DNA from: Heliocybe sulcata
Taxonomy: Eukaryota > Basidiomycota > Agaricomycetes > Gloeophyllales > Gloeophyllaceae
Reading direction: 5' to 3'
Length of the DNA: 64,000 nt
Assembly: GCA_004369045.1 (NCBI GenBank)
Contig: ML213503.1
Span: 124,001-188,000 of the forward strand
In this document: one piece after another, positions 15,248 through 26,328 of the stretch
Numbering within the stretch: position 1 is the stretch's first letter
How the letters are laid out: each line of letters begins with the position of its first letter
Notes under the pieces: model-generated
Seen by the model: only the letters and a program-made list of their open reading frames with translations
What the model was told of the DNA's origin: nothing
The model's database searches: none
Program-made: the position numbers and the translations under genes

Positions 15248-15982
15248 TATTACAGGATTTCTGAAGCGCTTCAGGTGGTGTCGGAAGCAGGTCGAAGCAG
15301 AGTACATGCGGAGACAAGTACTGACTTGGAAATCTTGTTTCGGACATTTAGAGTCGACTGTGGCGTGAGAGCATTTGTCTCTGTCTTCAGTGTCTTGTCC
15401 GTCTGACTTTCTTTTCTTTTCAACCAGAAAACTTTGTGTGTCCAGGAATGCCGAAGGCTCGTCTATGAACATGGACATCTTTATGAGTTTCATGCGTCTG
15501 TAAGCAGGTAACACTGCCGAAAATCGCAGTTTCTTGTCAGGTAGCGACGAGCGTGGAACATATCCTAGCTGATTATCAACTACTAGGTGTTTATCGCATT
15601 CCAAGTGTTTGGAGCCTCGACTGACGATATAACACGACGCTACCCAATCCCCTGGAACGGCAGTGATGGACTGTGAGGGACGTAGTATCACAGTAACTCT
15701 GAGAAGGCCTGACAGCTTGGGGGAGCGGAAAGCTACGTGGCTCTCACCCGAAGGCATAATAACCTTAAACCAGTCTCGTTGAGAAGCCATGAGGCGATAG
15801 CCGCCCACCTGTAGGTTTCGACGTACACTCCAAAGATCTTATCAAGCGCTCACATCCAAAGTTAGAAAAATCGGCTCAGGAACTTGGTTATGACATCGTC
15901 CTGACTTGCGGCAACTTGAGCCTTGTCCAGAACCTTGGTTGAGCTCGTCGCAACCGACTACTCTCCACAGCTGTGAGCCTCG
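15248..15982. promoter_or_regulatory. Divergent promoter region with an in-frame open stretch upstream of DUS2
   Basis: About 735 bases lie between the DUS2 start (minus) and the next gene (plus). On the minus strand the DUS2 frame remains free of stops back to an ATG at 15790. Whether this is leader, extra N-terminus or chance is not settled by the sequence. Confidence 0.5.
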
Positions 15983-18900
15983 ATGCCCCGCAAAGCATCT
16001 CCATGGGCGATCTACGAGAAGGAGATGACGGCCTGCGATCTGGGAATACCTTTGTGGGAGCCGAATCCTCCGTATGTAGACGATACGCCCAGATACGAGA
16101 GGATCGAGCCCGGCGACGTTGGCGTACTACAAAGCGGATCATTCGAGCTTCTCTTCAATGTCTTTCTGGATAGTGACCATGAGCGTCAAAGGTACTTCGG
16201 CGTACCATCGGACTTCAAGCCGTTGAGGCTCCCTGGGCCTCAAGATCGCACCGGCGAGCGCGTCGTCGCTACAGCAGCGCCACTAAGAGGTACGCTGGAC
16301 GCTATGCCACTCAAGACTGAAAATGTCATATACCATGGCGGATCCGTAGGGGGTAGTGCTGCACCGTGCGTATGCTGTCCGAAAGAGGCCGATCACTGAC
16401 AAACGGCATTGTAGAGCAGTACCTTTCGACGTTGGTGCCAAGTTCGACTTCGAGTTGTCGAAGGAATCCGGTGCAGTGCTGCTCTTCAACAAACCTGCTC
16501 GCCGATATGAAATGGGACAGAGTGACCACCTCGAGCAACATATCAGGGTCAACTATAAATCTTGGATGCGCTTCGCCCGTGAGCAAGGATATTCTGTCTA
16601 TCAGAGCAGGTTGTACGTCGTCACAGGTGTCATCAGGACCTCCCAGTGGGCGATGGCCACTTGGAACAGCAGCAGTAAATCATTTGGCGCGAAAGCCAGC
16701 CTATCGATATCCGGTGTCGGGGATGCCTCTGTCGCCTACAGGGGCCACTGGAGCAGTTCGAACAAGACTGTCATCACCAATCAGGGACCTGCGATAGACA
16801 CTCTAGGCGGCACAGATAACCAGACGCTGTTCTTCAGTACCCTTGCTATTCGTGCACGACGACTGTTCCCAGCTAAAATACGAGCTGCTGCTGGGCCTCA
16901 CGTTCTTGGCAGTGGAGACAGAGATGTCAGTTCGGCGCCTGGAGTTCTTGGGCAGAATAACGAAGACGAAGACGTAGAGATTCTCAGAATTCCGGGCAGT
17001 GCCAAGGTAAGCTGGCTAGCGCCTACTCTTGTTAATGATCTCTCATCCGAGTTTGGCAGGATTCAGATGTCCTTGCCCCTCTCCTAGACTATATCCTGGA
17101 CGTAGGTCTAAAATAATCTAGATAAATGATCGAAGCTTAGTATTCCTACAGTCATGCCCTGACGCCGAAGCAGCCCTGGCCCGAGACTCCGATCTTATGC
17201 CCTATCTCCTTGTAAGCTTGTCTTACTCCATATGCAACAATTTTCTAACCACGACCAGGGGAGATACGATGACGTTGCTATCAAGAAAAACCTGAAGCTG
17301 TTTGCTCCGGACATCACTGTTACTGATGGCGGTAAGATATTCTCTTTCTCGTTCTCTCTCAACAATAACGTCAGAATCTAGTGGGAAGTCTGAATCATCG
17401 GCCGTACAGCGTTATGCTTCGTCAGTTGATAGATCACCTGATTAATGTCGAGCGGGAGCCGCAAAATATACAGGAACTGCTAGCTATAGTTCAGATTATT
17501 GCCATCTTGCCAAAACTCCTTCCAGGAAACAAGTTAAGTCATGATCTCTCCGGTGACTTGCCTATTAACGAATATCTCTCCAGGCTGGTGGCACGACAGG
17601 TCGGTGAATGGTGCTCGGAACTAGCTTTCTTCGCCAGGCAATATCCAAATGCCAATCCCGAAGCTATTGCTGAAGCCAACAGGTGAGGTCACCAACGGGA
17701 GTATCGCATGATCTTCAACGTTCTCGCCAGAGTCGCTCGTAATATCGTGACGGAGATGCATGTACAGAGCCCTCCCGGTGGGCAAGTCCGCATTATCGCT
17801 ATCATCAGGCGCTCGGAGATGGAAGAGAGGTTGTCGTATTGTCTTCGCCAGATCCAGGAAATTTGTCGTCGTTTCCAGGTAACCTCGTCCACGTTCGTCC
17901 GAGCAGTTAACCTCAGTCGCACTAACTGGTTTAACCAGCTGCGAACGCACTCGCGGATCGAGGACTTTGATATGGCTGTGCAGGTCAACGCATTCCAGGA
18001 GCTGAATTATCAAGATCACATAGCGACGATGGAGGAACTGTCAGATACATCGGGCTTCAATGCCCTAGTCGCTGAGCTCGACGGGGAGAGAGATGCCAAG
18101 CGGCTCTCAGCCATTCATCTTGGTCTGGCTCAAGTAATGCAAAACGTAAGTTTCGTATGAGGATACGGTTCCTCTACTTTGACGCACGCCGATCGAATAG
18201 GGACTCGAGGTATATTCTGCAGGTGATGCGAAGAGGGTCTCTCTAGCGGTGAATTTGTATGAGGTTCTTCGGCGATCCCAGGAACTCCTGCCAGACCTGG
18301 AGTTGTGTCATGGAGAAGTAGAACGTGTGGGCACGAGCCCTGTCTCCGGCGGTCCGAAATATGATGAGTGGGAGGGCCGATACTTATCCTCCGAGCAAGT
18401 CAGGATCAAGGTCTTTCGTACTTACTTACCCACTGCATCGGGTGACGTGGTATGTCGAGTCAGTTGTCCCCTCCAGTACTGGATGCTGATATTGGATCTA
18501 GGCATCGCCGGACAAATATCAGCGTCGATTTCAGCGGGAATCCGAGATATGGTATGAGACGTGGAAGAAGGACAGGGGAAAGTACCTTGTACCTTTCTAC
18601 GGGTATTCGGTCACCGATACAGGCGGCCCGTGAGTCGCTTCTGTCACTAGTTCGCAGGCGACTGCTTACATTCTTGTAGATACATGGTCAGCCCATATTA
18701 TCCCCGGACAGCCGACGTGTACGTGAAGCAGGCGTCTGGGATTGATCACCTCGCCCTCGTGAGTGACGATATACTCCGCGGTCGCCGCATTGTGTACGAT
18801 GGCCTGACGTGGCTGCTAGCTTCATGATATCGCTAAAGGTGTCGAGGTCCTGCACACCATGGATCCGCCTGTCATCCATGGCTGTATCAAAGGAGTGAGC

Positions 18901-19507
18901 GGACTATCTGAACTTGACTCTACGTACCTAACTGTTTGTTTATAGTCGAACGTATTCATTGCCTCGGACGGTACAGTCCGGCTCGGCAACTTTGGGTTTT
19001 CCAAGGTCAGACTTTCATCGTAGCTGTCGTATATGTATATGACTTCAGTAGTGACTCGCACCCCGTAGCTGATGGAGGATGTAATGGGCGAGCCCTACAC
19101 TGCAACAGGCACTTCCCAAGAGGAGGTCCGGTGGCGCCCTCCGGAACGCTGGCAGGGACAAGGGATCCTCTCAATTGAAGGCGACATTTGGGAGCTGGGC
19201 ATGACTATGCTTGAGGTACGGCCCTCCTGCTCCTACATGATCCAGGCAGTGATATCTGCCCGTCCGTAGCTCCTCTCGCACGAGAAGCCATGGAAAGAAT
19301 TCAGGCACGCCGGCCCAGTCCTAGCCGCGGTTCAGAGCGGAAGCCGGCCAGCGAGACCTGGCGATCCTGAGGTCCTCGAGAGAGGCCTGACTGACGAGCT
19401 CTGGATGGTCATGCAGGCCTGCTGGGCGACGGAGCGCCAGGATCGGCCCAAAATTGGTGAAGTTCTCGCTGTTGTATCTGGGCGTCGCGGCGTCGCGATG
19501 ACTTGAC
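15983..19507 (+). CDS. GDVG-type protein fused to helical region and C-terminal pseudokinase
   Basis: A multi-exon gene of roughly 900-1000 residues. The N-terminal part (GIPLWEPNPP, PGDVG, FNVFLDSDHERQ, GAVLLFNKPARRYE, LYVVTG) resembles a family I know from agaricomycetes, of unknown role. A helix-rich middle (about 17382-18400) follows, loosely like the adaptor bundle of mixed-lineage-kinase-like proteins. A kinase-like fold closes it: VRIKVFR keeps the beta-3 Lys and FQRESEIWYE the helix C Glu, but the catalytic HGD reads HGC and DFG reads NFG. RWRPPERW, DIWELG and DRPKIGEV are present. It should be unable to phosphorylate and may act as a signalling scaffold. Introns are GT-AG. Two acceptors 7 bases apart near 17375-17382 decide whether the parts join. 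Alternative: two separate genes. Confidence 0.72.
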
Positions 19508-19700
19508 TGCATTGAGTCCTGCCTCTCTGCCCTGGGTTCAGAGTGTGTCTAGGCAGATCTGCTGGCTTCGAGGAAGTTGTATATATGGCCTGCTGCCAAC
19601 ACCTACATGTGGTCATAAATATACGAAACGTGGTCCAGACATTATCCAACCGAGCCCTATGGTACAATATTGTACAGCCCATCTACAAGATACATAACAA

Positions 19701-20444
19701 TCAGTACTGATAAAATGCCCTTCGCGACTTGCCCGCCTTCTCGGGCACACAAACGACCTGCCCTACGGTCAAGCTCTCGCACTTCATTCCAGGGTTCACC
19801 TCTCTCAGCTCATCGAGCTTACACCCTTGGCTCTCGCAGATGCCCCAGCATGTATCGCCCGCGTTGACGCGGTACGGGCTGGTGTCGGAGGGGCATGGGA
19901 TGACTGGCGGCGCGGTGTGCACGAAGAGGCGGATGACGAGCAGAAGAGCGACACAGATCAGGAGGAAGAAGGGAAGGAGGTTGCGGTAGGCAGCGCTCGA
20001 GCGGGCGTGCTGCGGTGGTTGATTCTGTGAGAATAGTAATGTTAGTGCTCTAGTGAGAGTAAGAAAGGAAGAGACGTACAGCATCGGTAGCGAGCGGTGC
20101 ATATCCATCCGCCCTGCCTGCGCTCGCTTCTATATCACCGGTTTCGACTTCTTCGACGACCGCCGGGGCATCGGACACTACATTGCTCGTATTCAACAAC
20201 TATGTCCACGTCGACTGAAGCTGTACGCACCTTTCTTTAATTCACCGAACTCCGCTCCCTCAGCACCTTCCCATAATGACCCATCCCTATCTCTGTAGGA
20301 GTATTTCTGCGTATCAGAGTCGTATCCGACCCGCTTCATTCCCTCAGGGAGGCGGTAATCGTCCTGCTCGTGTTCAACAATCAGCCTACCTATGAACCGT
20401 ATAAACAACGAACGTACCTCGTCATACTGCGACCAGCGACCCAT
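19701..20444 (-). CDS. Single-pass membrane protein with extracellular LysM domain
   Basis: Four exons from the ATG at 20444 give about 190 residues. A soluble N-terminal part (MGRWSQYDEDDYRLPEGMKR, then YSYRDRDGSLWEG) precedes one membrane span, LLPFFLLICVALLLVIRLFV. A single LysM follows, YRVNAGDTCWGICESQGCKL to VGQVVCVP, with four Cys. LysM modules bind chitin or other GlcNAc polymers, so the C-terminus probably faces the cell wall and the N-terminus the cytosol, a type II layout. No signal peptide is present. A damaged copy of the gene lies just upstream at 20900-21463. Function beyond wall binding is unknown. Confidence 0.78.
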
Positions 20445-20899
20445 AATAAGGTCGTTTAGATCAGAAGAAAATATGAACCAAAATTTAAGAAGAAAAAGAA
20501 CGTCGCATGAGCGACCAAGTAGTGAGTAATTATGTGTGAGGTGCTGCGCCCAGTGCGGGGCTGGACGTGTCGGAGCCAGGAACGCCCAGACAACCTAAAT
20601 TTAGGACAGCGTGGTGGCTGTACACAGCAGGCGAACCTCGTCGTGTGGCATGAAGGAACCTATAGGCATACATACATCCCATTAATGTTCTTATGTGAAC
20701 GTCCCCAAATTCATGAGAAGAAGCGTTAAGATTATTTGCGGTACTGTCTCAGCACCACGGTTCATTTGCAGGGATATCGCATGAAAAGACTCTGTACCCA
20801 TATGTACTTCAAGGCGTTCTTCGTTTCTCCCACTCTCTCCTACAGGGCACTCGGCTGCTTTTCTTCAACCATTTTGTCACACAGGTCCCTGGAACTCTT

Positions 20900-21463
20900 T
20901 CTCTCTAGCGCTTCCGGGCTTGATTCAGAGCAACCAGGTGCACGCTTTGCAACTCGCAGGCCAGAAACCTTGCTCAGACCCGCGACAAATCGGGTTGCAA
21001 TGGCAAGACGATTCCTTGCCATTGTTCCGGGCTGGTGTCCGTGATGCTAAGAGGCGAGCGAAGCTCAATCTAAACGGCTGTTGAAAGAAAGGAAATGAGC
21101 GACGTACAACAGGGTCTGCAGCAAGAGCTCTAAACCAGTCTGCGTCTCCTTCAGTCTCTGTGCCAGCGCTTTCGACCCTCTTAACGATCGTTACCACCGA
21201 AAAATCTAACAACACAAGTAACACATCAAACTGTATGGACGGGAGATCTTAGCAATACCCGCCTTCATTTGATCTGTATAATCCACCATAGTCTTCACCT
21301 GGGATACCTTCCCATGTCGAGCAACCTCGGTCTCTGTAGTAGTATCCGAGCGCTTTATCCCTGCTGGGAGACGGTAGTCGTCCTGCGAGTGCAGCGAGTC
21401 AGCGTTATTAGCCCGGTCAATGGAGATCAAGAGTACCTCATCGTACTACGTTCAGCAACCCAT
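20900..21463 (-). pseudogene. Decayed copy of the LysM membrane-protein gene
   Basis: Read on the minus strand from 21463, the sequence follows the first exon of the gene at 19701-20444: it starts atgggttgctga where the intact gene has atgggtcgctgg, so an early stop is present. The exon-1 splice donor, an intron of similar length and a second exon starting DDYRLPAGIKR are recognisable. Similarity then fades; the membrane-span exon appears lost, and a short match (gacaccagcccg) marks the LysM exon. A second, much altered gene using a later start is possible but less likely. Confidence 0.6.
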
Positions 21464-22747
21464 ATACAAGCGCGAAGCCCTCCCAGAGCTCAGGGGGACT
21501 TGTGATTGGAATGAATGTCATGGGAGTGCTTATATGCGCATAGTGCGCTAAGCACGAGGATATGGTATGTGATAAAAAATATCAATAGAGTTGGTGCCGA
21601 GGTAACGATCTGATTCAGTCCATTGATCACTCAGAGGTCTTTGTATCTTTCCCAGATAGCCTTGGAGCGGGTCCTTCACGACCGAATGATGTTTGTACTG
21701 AGTGCCCAGAACTTACATTCTTCCCGGCCCATCCGAGTGCTTGTATAATACTGTATCGCGTGAAGATGGGCTAGCACAGGAAGTCCAAGCTTAGAGCAAG
21801 GTGTTGGCTCTACGTGAGCTTTGAGAAAAGAGCAGCATTGTTGCGTCGTACAGAGTTTGCTGCGCAGATATCGCCGGGAAAGATGCGCTCCCATATAAGC
21901 AGCAGCAGATAAGGAGTGGATCGTCCGAAGGATCCACAGTTCAAGGACAAGTCCGAGAGGGCCGTACTGTTATGGGTCAGATGCGATAGTCGGACATCGG
22001 AAAATCGTCTTGGTCTTCCAGGAGCATGAACAATAACACCTGTGACCTCCGAGTCGCAGGCGATACTGCACTGTTGAGGGACCAGCCAGAGAAGTGGCTT
22101 GATACGCAGAGTGGCAGTATCAGCCTCACGTGGGCCCGCATACGTCTCCATCGCAAAGACCCAAATCTCGCAGCACCCTTCATTGATATATAGATCAGCA
22201 TCAACCTGACTTTTCATCTCAGTCAGAAGCAAACCTTGATAGACAGATGACTCTGAGCGTATCGTCTGAGTGGCATACCTCGTTCAAGCGGAAGACCGTC
22301 AGAGCATCCGCAAAGGAGGCGCATACAGAGAAAGAGACGGAATATCGCTGACATTAGAAAGTGTACCAACAAGAATCCATTCTCTGCAATGAACCAGGTA
22401 ATAAAGCCACCAGTAGACACCGAAATGGGCATGGACAGCGAGCAAAAGTGCAGGTTGTTGCACCAACAGGGCAAGCAAATCAGACGCCGATGGGCCCCAG
22501 CAATCAGAAATTTGTTTTGCGTATGAATAGCCGCCGCAGCTGAGTCTCACAGTGTCTAGTCGCCAGTGCGAGCAGCGACGAATGCCTGTTGCTCGCCGTC
22601 GAGGACATCGCGGACGCGTCCGAAGAGTGTGACCGTCGTTGCCGACAGTCTCACGATTTGTGATTGGCTTATCGGGATGACGTCACGAGACCTTGGTTCA
22701 ACGCGCCGCCCGCCCACCTCGACCGTCAGCCACGCTTCTCGTCTTTC
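21464..22747. other. Intergenic, no gene supported
   Basis: Minus-strand frames at 21810-22232 and 22223-22474 include hydrophobic stretches, but lack ATG starts at their ends or any recognised family. They could be remains of a membrane-protein gene. I do not call one. Confidence 0.4.
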
Positions 22748-22755
22748 TATATAAA
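22748..22755 (+). promoter_or_regulatory. TATA box of the MARVEL-type gene
   Basis: The motif tatataaa lies 108 bases before the start codon at 22863 and is followed by a pyrimidine-rich stretch, a common fungal promoter layout. Confidence 0.55.
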
Positions 22756-22862
22756 CTGCCCTTGCTGCTCCCATCGCTCCTCACCCCTCTCACATCTTCC
22801 CGTCACTGTACCTGCGCACATACTACTCTCAATAACGTCTACATTCCTATCCATCTTCAAAA

Positions 22863-23549
22863 ATGTCGTCGACGAGTGATGTCTTCGTTCGCCGCGGCCA
22901 CCCAAGTACGTTCTCGGCGTCGTTTCTGAAGCTATCTTCCTAACGGAGTTGATCTCTAGTCATGTTTGGCTTGATCATCTTCTTCGGCATCGTCGAGCTT
23001 GCGCTGTCGGCGTGGCTCACCTCGCGGTACAACGCACACCACAACTACCCCAGCGGTGACGTCCGAACCGTCTCCCGCTTCCTCCTCTTCGCATCTCTGT
23101 GGACGATCCTACTCTCCCCGGTATACATGGGCCTGTTCCTCACCTCAACGGCCGGGTCGATCTTCACTAGCATCGCATCCCACTTCATCTTGTACGTCCC
23201 AATCGTCTCCAGTAGAATCTAGACCAACCGCTGACAACGCCCATGACTATCCAGCATCCTCCTATCCTGGATCTTTTGGCTCGCTGGTGCTGCTGCGCTC
23301 ACCTCAGCTCTCGGTGGCGGCCTGAGCTGCCAGTACGTTGATCTCTCTCCCGAACAGTCCGCACGTACTGATGTAATCCATATCAGCCTCGACGCCGTCT
23401 CGTACTGTGGTCAGCTCAATGCTGAGGAGGGCTTTGCCTGGGCTCTGTTCATAATGTTCACCTTCGCGCTGCTCTTCGTGCTCGTGCGCGGCATCTCTGT
23501 GTCTCGCGGCGGCGACGGCCTTCGCGGCCAGTTGGTCAACACCGCCTAA
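22863..23549 (+). CDS. MARVEL-type four-span membrane protein
   Basis: Four exons encode about 165 residues beginning MSSTSDVFVRRGHP. Four hydrophobic spans are visible: FGLIIFFGIVELALSAWL, FLLFASLWTILLSPVYMGLF, ILLSWIFWLAGAAALTSALG and FAWALFIMFTFALLFVLV. The spacing, and a short loop with Cys between spans 3 and 4, match MARVEL proteins, which organise membrane domains or vesicle traffic. Introns are short and GT-AG, and the frame is intact. The exact role is unknown; a claudin-like or other tetraspan family is the alternative. Confidence 0.75.
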
Positions 23550-24329
23550 ACGAAGACTCCAATGCTTGGTGAAGGAGGAGTAGATGTGTCAATGAGGCTA
23601 GGGGTTACGGGGTGCCTTTGATGACTGTAATGGTTCTGATGACTTCACGTTCAGGAAGTGTATTATTAGTTTATTTCTTGAGCACTGTTGACTGTATTGT
23701 AAGCTGCCGTGTAATTTCTTGTCAGACGATATTGTATTGGTCTTGGTCTCATGATTCAGAATCAGAAACATCAACCGAGTTCCGTTGAAGAACATGTAGG
23801 GAGGGTTGGCGCGAACCTTAATGTTGAGGTCTCGGGGTCTTCCAAGTTTAAAAGCCGACGAGGTTACAATTACCTGCAGGACAGACCTGATCGTCTGACA
23901 GTGGTCCGACGGTGTAGAAGAACTCCACATATTGCCCTGTTTACAAGCCACAGAATGCTCTTTCTCGCTCTTGACAAGGGCGGAAATGTGGAATTTTACC
24001 TCTACCGCACCTCTGGTATGTATCGCCGCCGACCGACGCATAAATTACCCATCATTTCCGCATGGGTACACCTGTACATAAGCTCGGTCAGTTCTGACTT
24101 TCTCCACAGCGTCGCTGTCGGTACCAATATCCCCGTAGCTGTGCAAAGGAGCCCCTTCAGACTTGTGGGTTATCGGCGCTGCGCGGCACGCCCGTCCCGA
24201 TTCCCCATACGCAACTCGCCCAACTTATTCATACGTCATAGAAAGCGGGGCGTCTATGGTCCAGCTCCGAGCTATGACGCTCCGATTGTCCATTTAATTG
24301 AGCGCGCCTTAGTGTTGCGCAGCGCTCAT
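23550..24329. other. Intergenic, left part of a repeat-rich stretch
   Basis: No gene is supported. The frames across 23751-24401 (plus) and 23598-24041 (minus) show no known domain. The tandem array begins at its right end. Confidence 0.45.
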
Positions 24330-25290
24330 AGTTTTGAAACTCCGCCGGGCTATTCTATGTTCGACGTAGCAAGTGCTTTCGGATGTAATTCTAAGGTCTG
24401 AAAATGCGATAGATAGCTGTATACAGTACATTAGATCACACCTGCAAAAGAAAATTGACCGTCAGGTGCCCGCTTCTTATGACATATGTCAAACACTGAA
24501 TATGGTATGTCGCGCCACAACTGTAATTTTGAAACTCCGACAGGCTATCGTATGTTCGGCCGTAAAAAGCGCTTTCGGATGTAATTCTAAGGTCTAAAAC
24601 TCTAATAAATGAATTTATACACTGGATTAGAGCATATCTGCAAAAGAAAAATGACCGTCTACGGTTGCCCCAGAGGCTCAGGTCTATAATGCCATCGGCC
24701 GCACCGCTACCTCTGGGGTCCTGGCACCCTTTGTGACTGATGTTGCCGCCACGTGCCCGATCGCTGGAAGTTATCTGTGCGCATAAATGAGGTCCCCCCT
24801 GTTTAATTAATTAATATTGGTGACTGGCGACCATGTGACCGAACATTCGGCCATGGAGAAACGGGTCTTGGATGTTATTCTAAGGTTCGGAAGGGCCACC
24901 AATCGCATTGTATAATGAGTTCTAGCATATCTGCGAAGAAAAAATGAACGTCCGAATTTTTTCTAGTTATGAACCATTTGGACATATGTCGATGAGGTTC
25001 TCCAGTTGGGCAGCCCTCCAGTTGTGACCAGTGACCGTGCGGTCGAACGTTGGGCCTCGGAGAAAGATCTCTCGTGCATGTTACTCTAAGGTGCAGAAGG
25101 GCCGCGAATCGCATATAGGTAGAATGAGTTAGAGCATATCTGCAAAGAAAAAACGCGTGTCCGGTCCTTTGTTCACCAATTGGACATATGTCGTTTGTGA
25201 CCGGTGACCTTGTAACCGAACGTTCAGCCATACAGAAAGGTCCCTCGCATGTTACTCTAAGGTTCAAAAGTGTCGCTAATTGTATTTTAG
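24330..25290. repeat. Imperfect tandem repeat array, five copies
   Basis: The core ctaagg, then a variable stretch, then agcatatctgcaaaagaaaaa and often catatgtcg, occurs at about 24391, 24587, 24880, 25086 and 25258. Spacing is about 170-290 bases. Copies 1 and 2 share an extra upstream block (gaaactccg...gctttcggatgtaatt), while copies 3 to 5 share another (a gaccg...cgaacattcgg...gagaaa block). Two subfamilies are therefore visible. The array does not code for anything recognisable. Confidence 0.75.
24660..24686 (+). repeat. 27-base inverted repeat, left arm
   Basis: This is the exact reverse complement of 25577-25603. Both arms, read in the same frame, give VAPEAQVYN, so they may be pieces of one captured coding sequence in opposite orientation. 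Confidence 0.8.
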
Positions 25291-25576
25291 TTAGAGCATA
25301 TCCGGTCTTTTTTTCTGGTCATAAACAAATTGGGCATATGTCGCAGGCGCCGGTATTCATGCCTGCACGCTGGCACTGCGAGCATACAGCCGTTGAGGAA
25401 AATTTGGTCCTATTCGACTGACAGCCGCTGCCACCAGGCCCTCCCCTCGGCGTGCATACATATAAACATTTTAGAGAACAAAACGTGAGTAAAGCCGGAG
25501 GAAACAACACCGTGTCAAGTCACACAGGGACCCCGGCAGGCGCCGTCAGGGCAAGACGTGGTCGATCACTCGATTG

Positions 25577-25603
25577 TAGACCTGAGCCTCTGGGGCAACC
25601 GTA
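25577..25603 (-). repeat. 27-base inverted repeat, right arm
   Basis: Exact reverse complement of 24660-24686. The two arms flank most of the tandem array. Confidence 0.8.
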
Positions 25604-26328
25604 CCGTCGGGTGTCTGGTTCTTATAACATATCTCCAAGTTCTGAATATGGCAATGGCTGTGCCATCCCAATAGGGTATGTCGCGCCGCAATTGTCCCCG
25701 CTGGCGTAGACCAGGCGGGCGGGCTAGCTAGTGCTGTGGACCACTGATGCCACACCGGAAGCTCGTCATAGGTGGGGTTTGTGCTACTTGGGCATGCGCT
25801 GCGAAAGAGCGTCATATCGAGCACTTCAGACCCCCTGCTGCACGCGCCGGTGTAGTTTAGCAGATATTACCTGGTCGTCCACCAGGTTTAGTCATCAAAT
25901 ACTACCCCGTTTGTATTAACCGTGAGCCGCGCTGCACCGGTAGACGCTCACTCTCCTCACGCCGGCAACCCGCCTCTATCATAGTTGACCTAGATCGTCA
26001 CGCCGGCTTGCCCTTACCAAGCCTTGCCCCCCCTCTGGATAACAGACGCCCGTATTCGCGGATTATTCGCTCCGTCACCCACCCCCGCCCAGAAGTCGCT
26101 CTTCGGCCGTTCATCCAAGACGTGTTCCAGGCCAGGGACCAAGATGTTGGAGAATCATGTCAATATCAGGAATACATCACCGAAATACACGCATTGAGCA
26201 CACAACAATGACGGGCAAGTCTGGTCATGTATACATTGAGGAATGTGCAATGCCAGCGGTAGCAATCACGGAAACATCCTGCAGCGTGAATCAGCACGAT
26301 GTCCCGTTCATAACAGGAGGGTATAAAC

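Noticed and set aside
21810-22474. Hydrophobic minus-strand frames that might be a membrane protein
   Set aside because: I could not join them into a consistent gene or name a family; left as possible remains.
24330-25290. CRISPR-like spacing of repeats
   Set aside because: Units are long, imperfect and unevenly spaced, and the genome is eukaryotic.
25546-25824. Minus-strand frame with HCHI, which recalls a laccase copper motif
   Set aside because: The surrounding residues do not match laccase, the other copper motifs are absent, and the frame lies in repeats.
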